Assembly: GCA_026120035.1 (NCBI GenBank)
Contig: JALRME010000002.1
Coordinates: forward strand, 1,426,001-1,490,000
DNA length: 64,000 nucleotides
Source of the DNA: Coleophoma eucalyptorum
Lineage: Eukaryota; Ascomycota; Leotiomycetes; Helotiales; Dermateaceae
Reading direction: 5' to 3'
Below the pieces are notes generated by a model that saw nothing but the letters and a program-made list of their open reading frames with translations, was not told the origin of the DNA and searched no databases. Both the position numbers and the translations under genes were made by a program. Of the stretch, positions 44,936 to 54,283 are shown in pieces. Every line of letters begins with the position of its first letter. The first letter of the stretch is position 1.

Positions 44936-46900
44936 ATGCCTGGAGGAGGAGCTGCTCCTGTCGTCCATGGGACGGCAGATGCTGGCCGAATTGAGGCGCC
45001 TGTCACGATGAAGGCTTACCTCATGTGTGCCTTTGCTGCGTTTGGCGGTATCTTCTTCGGTTATGATACAGGATGGATGGGAGGAGTTATTGCAATGGTA
45101 GGTGAAGTGGTTTTCTTTTGTGAATTTGCTTTGATTTACCCGGTCGCTTGTGCTGCAGATTGGCCCGGCGTAATACTATTATACTAACAAATTATAATCA
45201 GCCATACTTCATCCACCTCTGGACTGGACTAGATATCCCGGGAAGTGATGCTTCTCAAGCAGTAAAGGACAACTTCGTCGTCCCCAGCTGGCAACAATCT
45301 TTGATGACTTCCATCCTCTCTGCTGGTACTTTCTTCGGTGCTCTGATTGCTGGTGACGTTGCCGATATGATCGGAAGAAGATGGACTATCATTACTGGCT
45401 GTATAACTTTCAGTGTTGGTTGTATCCTTGAGACTGCTGCTACTGCCCTTGGTGTCATGGTGGCCGGTCGTGTCATTGCTGGTCTCGGCGTCGGTTTCAT
45501 CTCTGCCGTCATTATTCTTTACATGTCCGAGATTGCACCAAAGAAGGTACGCGGTGCTTTGGTCTCCGGTTACCAATTCTGCATCACCATTGGTATTCTC
45601 CTGTAAGTTTCTCTTGCCACACGTCCAAAAATTGTGAGGGTTGGCGACTAATAGATCTTCCGCAGTGCCAACTGCGTCGTCTATGCCACGCAAAACCGTC
45701 TCGACACTGGCTCGTACCGTATCCCAATTGCCATTCAGTTCCTCTGGGCTCTCATTCTCGCTACCGGTCTCTTCTTCCTCCCCGAATCTCCACGTTACTT
45801 TGTCAAAAAGGGCAAGCTCGAATCCGCGGCCAAAGCGCTCTCCAGCGTGCGTGGTCAACCTATCGAGTCTGAGTACATCCAAGATGAATTGGCTGAGATC
45901 ATTGCCAACCACGAATATGAGATGTCTGTTGTGCCCCAGAGCAGCTATATTTCAAGCTGGACCAACTGCTTCAAGGGTAGCTTGAGCAAGCCTAGCTCCA
46001 ACTTGCGCCGAACTCTGTTGGGTAAGCAATGCTGCTCGGCTTCAAAAAAAAAAAACGTAGACTAACCTGTTATTTAGGTATGGGTCTCCAAGCTATGCAA
46101 CAAGCTACCGGTGTCAACTTCATCTTCTATTATGGTATGCACTTCTACTTCTTGCGCTCACACATAGCGCTTTATTAACAATCCTTGTAGGAACCGTCTT
46201 CTTCACATCTCTCCACACCATTAGCAATCCCTTCTTAATTAGTTTGATCACCACCTTGGTGAATGTGTGTTCGACCCCTTTCTCCTTCTGGATGATCGAG
46301 CGTGTTGGACGACGAAACATGCTTATCTTCGGAGGAATTGGCATGGTCATTGCCCAGTACATCATCGCCATCGTTGGCGTGACTGTTGGTGAAGACAAGG
46401 GCGACGCAACCAACAAGTCCGCGGTGTCCTCCATGATAGCCTTCATCTGCATCAACATCTTCTTCTTCGCCACAACCTGGGGACCCTGTGCATGGGTTGT
46501 CGTCGGAGAGGTCTTCCCGCTCCCAATCCGCGCCCACGGTGTCGCTCTCTCCACAGCCTCCAACTGGTTCTGGAACTGCATCATCGCCACCATCAACCCA
46601 TACCTCGTCGGAAAGTCCTACGCTAACCTTGGACCCAAGATCTTCTTCATGTGGGGCTCACTCTGCATCCTCTCCGTCGTCTTTGCATACTTCTTGGTCC
46701 CCGAGACCAAGGGCTTATCGCTCGAGCAGGTCGACAAGATGCTCGAGGAGACCACCCCGCGGAAGTCCCGAAGCTGGGTCCCGCACACCACCTTCGCCGC
46801 CGACATGGGTCTCGTCGATAAGGGAATCCCTCTCGATGGTACGGGTGAGCATGTCGAGGCTACGCACGAGTCGATCCCCGCCAATAAGGAGGTTGTCTAA
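44936..46900 (+). CDS. MFS monosaccharide (hexose) transporter
   Basis: Plasma-membrane sugar/H+ symporter or facilitator of the sugar-porter family. Five exons: 44936-45097, 45202-45602, 45666-46021, 46078-46134 and 46191-46900, 561 residues. The first intron (104 bp, branch TACTAAC) is longer than usual here. Signatures: FGGIFFGYDTGWMGGV in helix 1, DMIGRRW in loop 2-3, GRVIAGLGVG and YMSEIAPKKVRG, PESPRYFVKKG before the central loop, QQATGVNFIFYYG in helix 7, and PETKGLSLEQVD after helix 12. The sequence fits the high-affinity glucose transporter group of filamentous fungi, but substrate and affinity cannot be read from sequence. An upstream in-phase frame from 44738 is leader, since it spans the TATA element. 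The promoter has candidate CreA sites. Confidence 0.94.
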
Positions 46901-47941
46901 ATAATTAATTTAAGCGAGCGAGCGAGCGGGTTGCCTGGACTAGCTCGTTGGCTCTGGGGGAGGGTGGTCCGCTGTTTGTTTGTTTTTTTTTAAAAAACTG
47001 AAATATACCTAGGAAATGCTAGTTTAAGCATAGGCGTAAGAGAGGAAGAAATATAATAGATGGGGTGGGTTGAAACGTAGAGGGACTTTATATATAATTA
47101 CTACAGGTGCCAAGTCTGTGCATACTATACAAGAGTTTCTTAGTATATGAAGGTTTCTCTTCTCGTATATGCACCCCCCCCCCCGTATTAGGTTCAGCAC
47201 AGCTCGTGTTTTGAGGCTATTCAGAACTCTATTTTAGCTCTCGGCTCTGAGCTATCCTTGGTATCGGTAAGACCCGTGTATATCTCTATACGCTCATTTA
47301 GGGGGCTCTCCGTTTGTGAGAGCTCCGGAAGGCTGAATTACACACCATGTTTACATATGAACTAATCAATCTCACAATAAATATACCCGCTTGTAAGAAT
47401 GCAAGAGCAGTTTCCTAACCTTGTTAAAAAAAATGTGTTACTCGTTTGGATTTTGTGTGGCGTTTAGGATAAATGATGCACATCTGTCAGCTGGGCTGCA
47501 GGGTCCTGGATTATCCCCAAGCCCAAATCCCACGCCATCAAATCAAACTCTTTCCTAAAGGAGATGCCAAAAGCACACGAGGGAAACTTTGTTCAAGTAT
47601 CTTGGGTGTTATTTCGCCCTTTTCGATAGATAAGGGCTTCTTCGCATATTTGCTGGTATGACCAAATTAATGTAGGTGATCACGAGCAGAGTGGTATTCT
47701 GGGAATTTAGACAGTAGAAATTGAACAATCAGGATGTTACAAAGACTTTATTGCCAAGACTCAAAATATTTTACTGCTTGCGTATTCGTCGTTGTTTAGA
47801 TACATCTAATATCGTTACTTTTCTCTGCTCTAAATGTTAAGATCATATCTTCGGCCCCCAGTATCAGCTTCTCCTATAGTACACAGCTGTAGAAATATCT
47901 ATCTTTAAATACTACTCGGCTTCTAAGATACCAAAACCCGC
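46901..47941. other. convergent intergenic region with simple repeats
   Basis: Between the stops of the transporter and the aldo-keto reductase. It has a short GCGA repeat just after the transporter stop (46914-46928), T/A runs near 46980-46996 and a C11 tract at 47174-47184. No gene supported. Confidence 0.5.
47174..47184. repeat. C11 homopolymer
   Basis: Eleven consecutive C residues in non-coding DNA. Confidence 0.8.
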
Positions 47942-49150
47942 TCATTTCTTTCCATCAAGGTCGGTATAGAAGTTGTATCTAAAACCAGCACTAGCGTCAT
48001 TAAAACGTAACTTCTTATCAATGCCCGCGATCTTCTCAAGATCCGAAGCGTCCAGCTTAAAGTCTGCCTCTAGATTTTGCGCGATACGTGAAGGGGTCTT
48101 GGATTTGGGGATGACGGAATGACCTAGAAGATATCCCAAGTTAGATGGAATGCGACTGAAGGTATATGGATAAGAATTACCTTGAGCAATACCCCATGCT
48201 AACGCAACCTGAGCACCGGATTTGTTGTACTTCTTTCCAATCTCAACGAGGACTGGATCATCCTAGGTAGGAGTTAGTGAAGTCCTAGCTCATGAAGGGA
48301 AGAGAACCTCACAATCAACTTGCCCATATTCTTACCAGCGTCGTAAATTTCATTCTGGTTTCCGAAAGGAGAGTATTGCGTGATATGAATGCCCTTACTC
48401 TGGTTGAACTTGACGAACTCTTTCTGTTGCAACCACGGATGCAATTCCATCTGGTGGGCAGCCGGCACAACCTCTGTCTCGCTCAACAACTTTTGCAACT
48501 CGGCCTTGGAGAAGTTCGAGATGCCAATTGCCTTTGTCTTGCCTGTCTTCAATAGCTTTTCCATCGCTTTGTAGGTATCGACGTAGGAGATGTCGGCGGT
48601 TTGCATCTTGCCATCGACTTTGGGCATCAGCTCTGGTCCGGACTTGAAGGCTGAGGGCCAGTGCATCAGGTAGAGATCGACGTAGTCAAGACCGAGATCC
48701 TTGAGCGATGCATCGAGGGCGGGCTCCACGTCGGCAGGTGCGTGGCTGTTGTTCCATAGCTTGGTGGTAATGAAGAGCTCGGAGCGTGGGATACCGCTCT
48801 TCTTGATTGCTGCTCCTACGGCGGGTTCCGTACCATAGACACGAGCAGTGTCGATGTGACGATATCTGCCAATTGTAAGCTCATATCCGACAAGCAGCAG
48901 CAGCAGCGGCAGTAGTAGTATACGCATACCCCGCCTTCAGAGCTTCTGCAACTGCTCCCTCTTGAGAGTCCTTATCCTGCCATGTTCCGAAGCCAATGGC
49001 TGGGATCTTAGCACCAGTGTTCAAGCTTTGAGCAGTAATGGAAGCCATGTTCCGCAATTGATTTCTCTGGAAAGGTTTTGCAAATTGAGATATGCTTGAA
49101 GTTGAGGTTCTGGTGGATAGCCGAGCTGTGCGAGAGAGGGAGGAGAGCAT
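47942..49150 (-). CDS. aldo-keto reductase with possible mitochondrial leader
   Basis: NADPH-dependent carbonyl reductase of the AKR superfamily. Four exons: 49150-48930, 48865-48313, 48262-48181 and 48123-47942, 345 residues. The catalytic tetrad is visible: Asp and Tyr in HIDTARVYG, Lys in TTKLWNN and His in LYLMHWP. The cofactor site includes GISNFS near the middle and IPKSKTPSRI near the end. The first 34 residues are basic, Ser/Thr-rich and without acids, like a mitochondrial presequence; an internal Met (MASITAQSLNTG) would give a cytosolic form, so dual targeting is plausible. Intron 1 (48866-48929) holds a CTG/TAC-rich trinucleotide run. The substrate is not predictable. Confidence 0.92.
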
Positions 49151-49440
49151 GTTGGATATATGTATACCTTGATGGAACTCCTAAGTGGGTTCGAAACAGC
49201 TAAGCTGAACTAAGGTAGAGAACGTAAGGGAAAGTTTGCTCCTTAGCCTCTAATTGTATTGTTTCGACGCAGGACCTCTTTGCTCTCGGTGCAAAGGGCA
49301 ATACGTCAGGCGATTCAGTGTTTCTTTTACCAATCTTAAGTTCAGTGACGCAACTACAGCTGGGCCTTCCCAAGCGAGCAATCGAGGCAAGGTGTCGGAA
49401 GAGGATAAACTATTATGCCAAGGGGTTTTCTATCACGTGA

Positions 49441-49463
49441 ATATATATATATATATATATATA
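49441..49463. repeat. (AT)n microsatellite
   Basis: Eleven AT units in intergenic DNA. Confidence 0.9.
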
Positions 49464-50041
49464 AAACTTATATCATTTGAATTTCACTGACTGCAGGCTT
49501 GAGTGATCGGTCGATCTGGATATTGCCGTTAGCTACTTTCCATTGTGAGGTTGGCTTTGGCAATTGGGTCGTGGATGGGTTGTTTTAAAACACCATTGGC
49601 ACGTTGGTTGTAAAGTTTAAATGATCATAACCAGAATACGAGGCCGTCAGGGACGCGAAATGCAACGACCAAGGCAAAGAAAGGAACAGGATTCGTAACG
49701 AATGCCGGCCATCACTTACGAAGAAGAAGATCCTTTCTCAAATCCAATCTCTTAGGGTTCTGCGCGTCTTTTGTTGCACATCGCAGGTGCATCTCAAAAA
49801 CAGGTTTGTTGTGATAAGTGAGGACATTTGAGTCTAGATCAGCGTGCTGTACTAGGAGATCCGAGTGCTGGCTGTATACAGCAGGTTTCGTAGCGACTGG
49901 AATTGTGGGGACAGGTTTGGGTTCTGGGCTGAGATGGGCAGAGAAAGGGGGGAGGATCGTCAATTATGTAAGCTTTGGGTGGGTGGCTGGTGTGGTGGTG
50001 AGTCCTTTGGTTTGGGGGCCTTGACCTTTCCCGTCAAGGAA

Positions 50042-50060
50042 ATATATATATATATATATA
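50042..50060. repeat. (AT)n microsatellite
   Basis: About nine AT units, followed by a short GA run, 580 bp from the first AT tract. Confidence 0.9.
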
Positions 50061-50978
50061 CGCAGAGAGAGAGATGCAGTCGTCACTTCTATCACCCATC
50101 TTCGAACCACCACCGCCCGTTCTCCTCATTGCACTACAAACGCATGCGGCTCCGTTCTTTGGCCTGGAATCCATGCTGCTGATCTGACCCCTTTCCTCCT
50201 TGAGAATGACGCAGTGCTTGCCCCAACATTCCGCAACGTGATTGGCCAGCCGCCAGTGACATCTCGTCGCCTTCCGATGGGTGTCTTCGTGCTTGGGCGA
50301 TGCTGGTGGTGAGAATGGTGGTGATAACGGCCTTCCTGCTTTTGTTGGTGCCGATGGCTTGAGATGCTCTGCGTGCCACCGTGCTAGGCAGAAGCAAATC
50401 AAGTCGCAGTTGCGGAAACGCTTTGTTTTTGCGCCTCGTTGGTCATCGTAAGTCGCCATTGCTCGCTCCTCGAATCTAGCCAAAGCTGTGGGTTTGAATG
50501 TCATCGAAGACACTTGACGGGAGAGCTACGCGGGTCTGTGCTAAGAAAAGACGACTAAGACGACCGAGACGAACCCAAGCCGAGCTTTCTGGTTCACGGC
50601 GCAGAATCGACCTAAGACCTACCGTCGCCTCCAATCCGCCATCTTGCCAGTCGTGAAGTTTCTCCCCAGAGCAAGAAGCTTCAAGAATAACGCCAATCCC
50701 GGGAGCGGCTTAACCTGTCTCAGTAACTGCTCTTCCTACCTCTGCTGCTATTCCCTTGGCACCATACACGGCCCCGAGGAAGGTCACCGCTGCTCCAAAC
50801 ACAACTCTCCAAGATTGCACCGCCCTTCGCTCATCATCGCTCATCGCTCATCACCCCAGGTTCCAGTCCATGCAAGAGTACATATAAGGGTCTAAGTCCC
50901 ACATCTCTCACGTCTTTTTCATTTCTACTCCAAGCTTGACCGCTGCCTCCACCCGCAATACCCGACAGAGTTGTTAAC

Positions 50979-52196
50979 ATGCGCTCCACCATGAGATCCA
51001 GAGGCGGAGGCCGCGTTTCTGCGGCGCTTGTCCTGTCGTATGTCTTTGACTGGATCTGTATTATCATCATAGCAGCTATTGGCGCCGTCTTCTCGGGTCG
51101 CTCGCCAAACATGCACCCGTTCTCGGTTGTCGACTTGACTATCAGCTATCCCCATGTAATAAAGGAGAAGGTGTCGACTACCACTCTGTTTCTTGTCAGC
51201 TTGGTTGCACCAGCAATCATCATTGTCATCGTCTCTCTCTGCCTCGTTCCGGGCCCTACGGTTCCAAAATCAACCCCCAAGGGATTGATCTGGAGACGGA
51301 AACTATGGGAATGGCACACCGGATGGCTCGGACTTGCCTTGAGCTTGGCCACTGCATTCATCATCACCAATGGTATGAAGAACTTGTTTGGAAAGCCTCG
51401 ACCTGATCTACTTGCAAGATGCAACCCAGATCTTGCCAACATTGCGCAATATGCCGTGGGAGGATATGACAACACTACCGGAGGTGTCTTCCTTGTCTCT
51501 CACGCCATTTGCCAGAACACCGATAAGAGCACCATAGACGATGGATTCCGCTCCTTCCCCAGTGGCCACAGTTCATTCTCTGCTGCTGGTCTTGTGTATC
51601 TGAGTTTGTTCTTGGCCTCAAAGCTTGCAATCACTATTCCATTCCTGGCACCAGTAATTTATGATGCAGCACGGCATGCGGCCTTCCCATCGCGCGCTCA
51701 ACACCCGGTAACACAGCACCGCACTGAAGTGTCTGCGGACAAGACCAGTTCTGCAGGGCCGGAGACATACATGTCGGGTCATAACGACGCCATAGTTGCA
51801 GCTCGAAACCAAGCGGCTGCTCCGCCGGTATACCTTTTGGTATTTGTGCTCGTCCCGTTTTTTACTGCTATCTATATTGCTTCGACAAGATGGTCCGATT
51901 TTAGACACCATGGGTTTGATATTCTATTTGGCTTCTTCATTGGTACGGTCACATCCGTCTTCGCTTTCCGCTTCTATCACCTGCCAATAAGTCAGGGCGC
52001 TGGTTGGTCATGGGGACCTCGAAGCCGTGATCGATCGTTCTGGGCTGGCGTTGGAGTAGGAAATTATGCTGGTGAGAGAGAGCCTGATTCTATAATCAAG
52101 CAGGACCAAGATGTAGAATTAGGCGCGACAAGACAGACAGGAGCCGAGTCCAACGGGCAAGCAAATACTATTCAACGACCTGAAGCAGCCTCGTAA
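50979..52196 (+). CDS. PAP2-family lipid phosphate phosphatase
   Basis: Membrane phosphatase of the Dpp1/Lpp1 type, which removes phosphate from diacylglycerol pyrophosphate, phosphatidate and related lipids. Single exon, 405 residues with about six hydrophobic helices. The three phosphatase motifs are present: K134-x6-RP142 (KNLFGKPRP), PSGHSS at 194-199, and R304-x5-H310-x3-D314, where the first residue is Thr303 instead of the common Ser. Between motifs 2 and 3 there is a hydrophilic insertion of about 50 residues (approximately 230-283). The tail after the last helix is polar. The first residues are basic, which fits a cytosolic N-terminus. It diverges from the aldo-keto reductase. Confidence 0.9.
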   Translation: MRSTMRSRGGGRVSAALVLSYVFDWICIIIIAAIGAVFSGRSPNMHPFSVVDLTISYPHVIKEKVSTTTLFLVSLVAPAIIIVIVSLCLVPGPTVPKSTPKGLIWRRKLWEWHTGWLGLALSLATAFIITNGMKNLFGKPRPDLLARCNPDLANIAQYAVGGYDNTTGGVFLVSHAICQNTDKSTIDDGFRSFPSGHSSFSAAGLVYLSLFLASKLAITIPFLAPVIYDAARHAAFPSRAQHPVTQHRTEVSADKTSSAGPETYMSGHNDAIVAARNQAAAPPVYLLVFVLVPFFTAIYIASTRWSDFRHHGFDILFGFFIGTVTSVFAFRFYHLPISQGAGWSWGPRSRDRSFWAGVGVGNYAGEREPDSIIKQDQDVELGATRQTGAESNGQANTIQRPEAAS

Positions 52197-53557
52197 TATC
52201 GTCCTTATCGTAGCAAGAGGCAGGTCATGATATGGAATGAATTCAGGTGTACTTCATGGAAGGGTACATCAACAGACTTTTGTGGACGAAGACACGGTCG
52301 GAATATTGTACGAAATAATGACCTTGTCATCATGCAGCCCGAATGCACAGGAACCTACTCCAACCTAATAATAATAGCTCAGTATAATAGCATTGCACAT
52401 ATTGAAAGAAGTTCCTCGCAATCTGGTTCATTGTAATCTACAAACCATTTCATACTGATTATTCATATGAGACTGAGAAAGTGAATTTTAAGTAACAGAT
52501 GAACAGACGACTGGTACTTCCTTCTATAGGGTCTTTATAGGGTCTGGGTTATATTGTAGATCATATCATCTACTTACCAGAAACCATCAGCGTAGCACTA
52601 AGCTTCTATATGTTATACGTACCACGTACTGGCCGCAAATGGGCCATGGTAATCTCCTCGCTCCTAGCATATACGTAAACTCGAGAGCTAAGTTTGTGAT
52701 TCAAACTGCCGTCTCGCATCACTTCAACACATGACGAACTGAACAGCGCAGTTATTCCAAAGTGCCATGAAGCTTTAAGAGACTATCTAATTAAATCATA
52801 TACACATTTAAGATGGAGCTTCTCAAGAGGGGATTAGGGTAGGAGCTTTTGATGATACTTAAGGTAGGTAAGTTAAGCGACGCCTGCATAAACTTGGTGT
52901 TACACAACCCAGTATCCATGTGCCAGACGATTAGAATAGCCCTGCGATCCTAGAAGAATGGATTACGACTTCCAAAGTCATCTCAAGGTTATGATGGAAG
53001 ATGAACTCAACTCTGCCTTGGGTATTCGTTTCTCATTTGCTAGTTATGACTCCCGTACACCGACGCAACGCCTGCTACTAAACCGAGTCGCTCACATTAA
53101 ACGGTGCTGCTATCACTTAGGAAGCTTGAAGGCTATCACCCAAATCCAAAGTGGCAAACCATCAAGAAACCCATGCACATTCCTTCGATAGATACCTAGT
53201 CCAGCAAACCAGAAACAGTGTGGATTGTTAACAACGGGCACATTAGCTCCCGAAAACCACAATCAACAATAGGAATGTACAAAAGAAAAGTATCGCCCTT
53301 CTTATCGCGATAAGCTAGCAGCTACAGCACCTTGACCCCCCCAGACCTGACATGCGCGCGTGGGCCCACAGCCACCCACACACCCTGGCAAGCTGATCGA
53401 TCGCATTGCGTAGTGTAGTAGCGCAGTCTCTCTCCCCCCCCCCACCCCCCCAAATCCAAATCCAAGTGTAATCTTCCCCTTCTCGCGAAACCTCACAACT
53501 CGCTATTCCCTCCCCTCCCCCCCCTTTGCCCAAAGACCGAGCGACGAGGCCAGCAAG
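52197..53557. other. intergenic region with C-rich tract
   Basis: Holds the 3' region of the PAP2 gene and the promoter/leader of the small acylated-type protein. The leader is strongly C/T-rich, with C10-A-C7 at 53434-53451. Short frames elsewhere are not supported. Confidence 0.5.
53434..53451. repeat. interrupted C tract
   Basis: C10-A-C7 in the C/T-rich leader of the following gene. Confidence 0.8.
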
Positions 53558-54081
53558 ATGGGGAATCTCTGCGGCAAGCAAAGCGACGATCCCTTCAGCC
53601 AGCCGGGACGAACAGTCGGCACGGCACCTGCGCCGTCGAACAATCGGGTGTCTTCGATTCCTGCTGGCGCAAAGACAGGCGGAGCAGCGGGCAAGAAGGT
53701 TGGAGGACCGCCCCGGACGCTGGGTGGTGCCGGTGAGAGTTCGACGTCTGGTTCTGGGGAGAGTGATGCGCAGAAGGAAGACGCACGCAAGAAGGCCGCT
53801 GCCGCCGCTGAGGTGAGTGTTGTTCTACTCTGAAGGGAGAAGGGGGCGGACGGACTTGCGCCAAGTCGGATTGCTTGGGAGTGGAACTGAATGAGCCGGG
53901 CTGACCTGATTTCTTGGAATAGGCAAGAGCGAAGGAAGCTAGTAAGACAAAAGGAAAGCTAGGAGAGAAATTGGCAGAGCAGAAGAGGCAGAGTAGGATT
54001 GGGACACTTGATGCGGTCAGTAAAGATGAACGGAGAACAAGGGAAGTGGATGCTGCACAGGAGTCGAGGAATTACAATTGA
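53558..54081 (+). CDS. small protein with predicted N-myristoyl/palmitoyl anchor
   Basis: Exons 53558-53812 and 53923-54081, 137 residues; the 110-bp intron has donor GTGAGT and an AATAG acceptor and joins in phase 0. The N-terminus MGNLCGKQS has Gly2 and Ser/Lys-type following residues, as in N-myristoyltransferase substrates, and Cys5 as a neighbouring palmitoylation candidate, so the product is probably held on the plasma or vacuolar membrane. The middle is Gly/Ala/Ser/Pro-rich and disordered. The C-terminal half is a charged Ala/Lys/Glu/Arg helix crossing the splice junction. Similar small proteins exist in other fungi, but I do not know a function. It is convergent with PRP5. Confidence 0.8.
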
Positions 54082-54283
54082 AGCAGTACTTTCTTGGGAA
54101 GACTAGGAGCGACTTGCACGTCCAGATTTCTTCACCTGGATCGACATTCTGAATAGTGCGTTCAATTCTTTCAGCATATCGCGTTGGTGTTGGGGGCATT
54201 TGGCACAAGTTTCATGATTTACGAATAGACTTCATTAGGTACTATTCCTTAAGTCGTTATTTTCTCGTTATCTAAAAGACATT

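Larger units (their letters stand above)
49151..50978. other. divergent region with two AT microsatellites
   Basis: 1.8 kb between the starts of the aldo-keto reductase and the PAP2 phosphatase. It carries (AT)n tracts at 49441-49463 and 50042-50060. A minus-strand frame from an ATG at 50504 to 50034 (156 codons) has fairly normal composition with several Cys and His residues, but it ends by running through the second AT tract and has no recognised homologue. A second minus frame lies at 49712-49963. Neither is strong enough to call a gene. The rest is promoter and leader sequence. Confidence 0.4.

Noticed and set aside
45229..45912. 227-codon minus-strand frame antisense to the transporter
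   Set aside because: It crosses an intron of the clear sense gene and has no domain of its own.
49441..50060. Mobile element bounded by the two AT tracts
   Set aside because: AT microsatellites are not terminal repeats; no inverted repeats, target duplication or transposase frame were seen.
46901..54081. Secondary-metabolite cluster around the transporter, aldo-keto reductase and phosphatase
   Set aside because: No synthase, P450, methyltransferase or pathway regulator is present.
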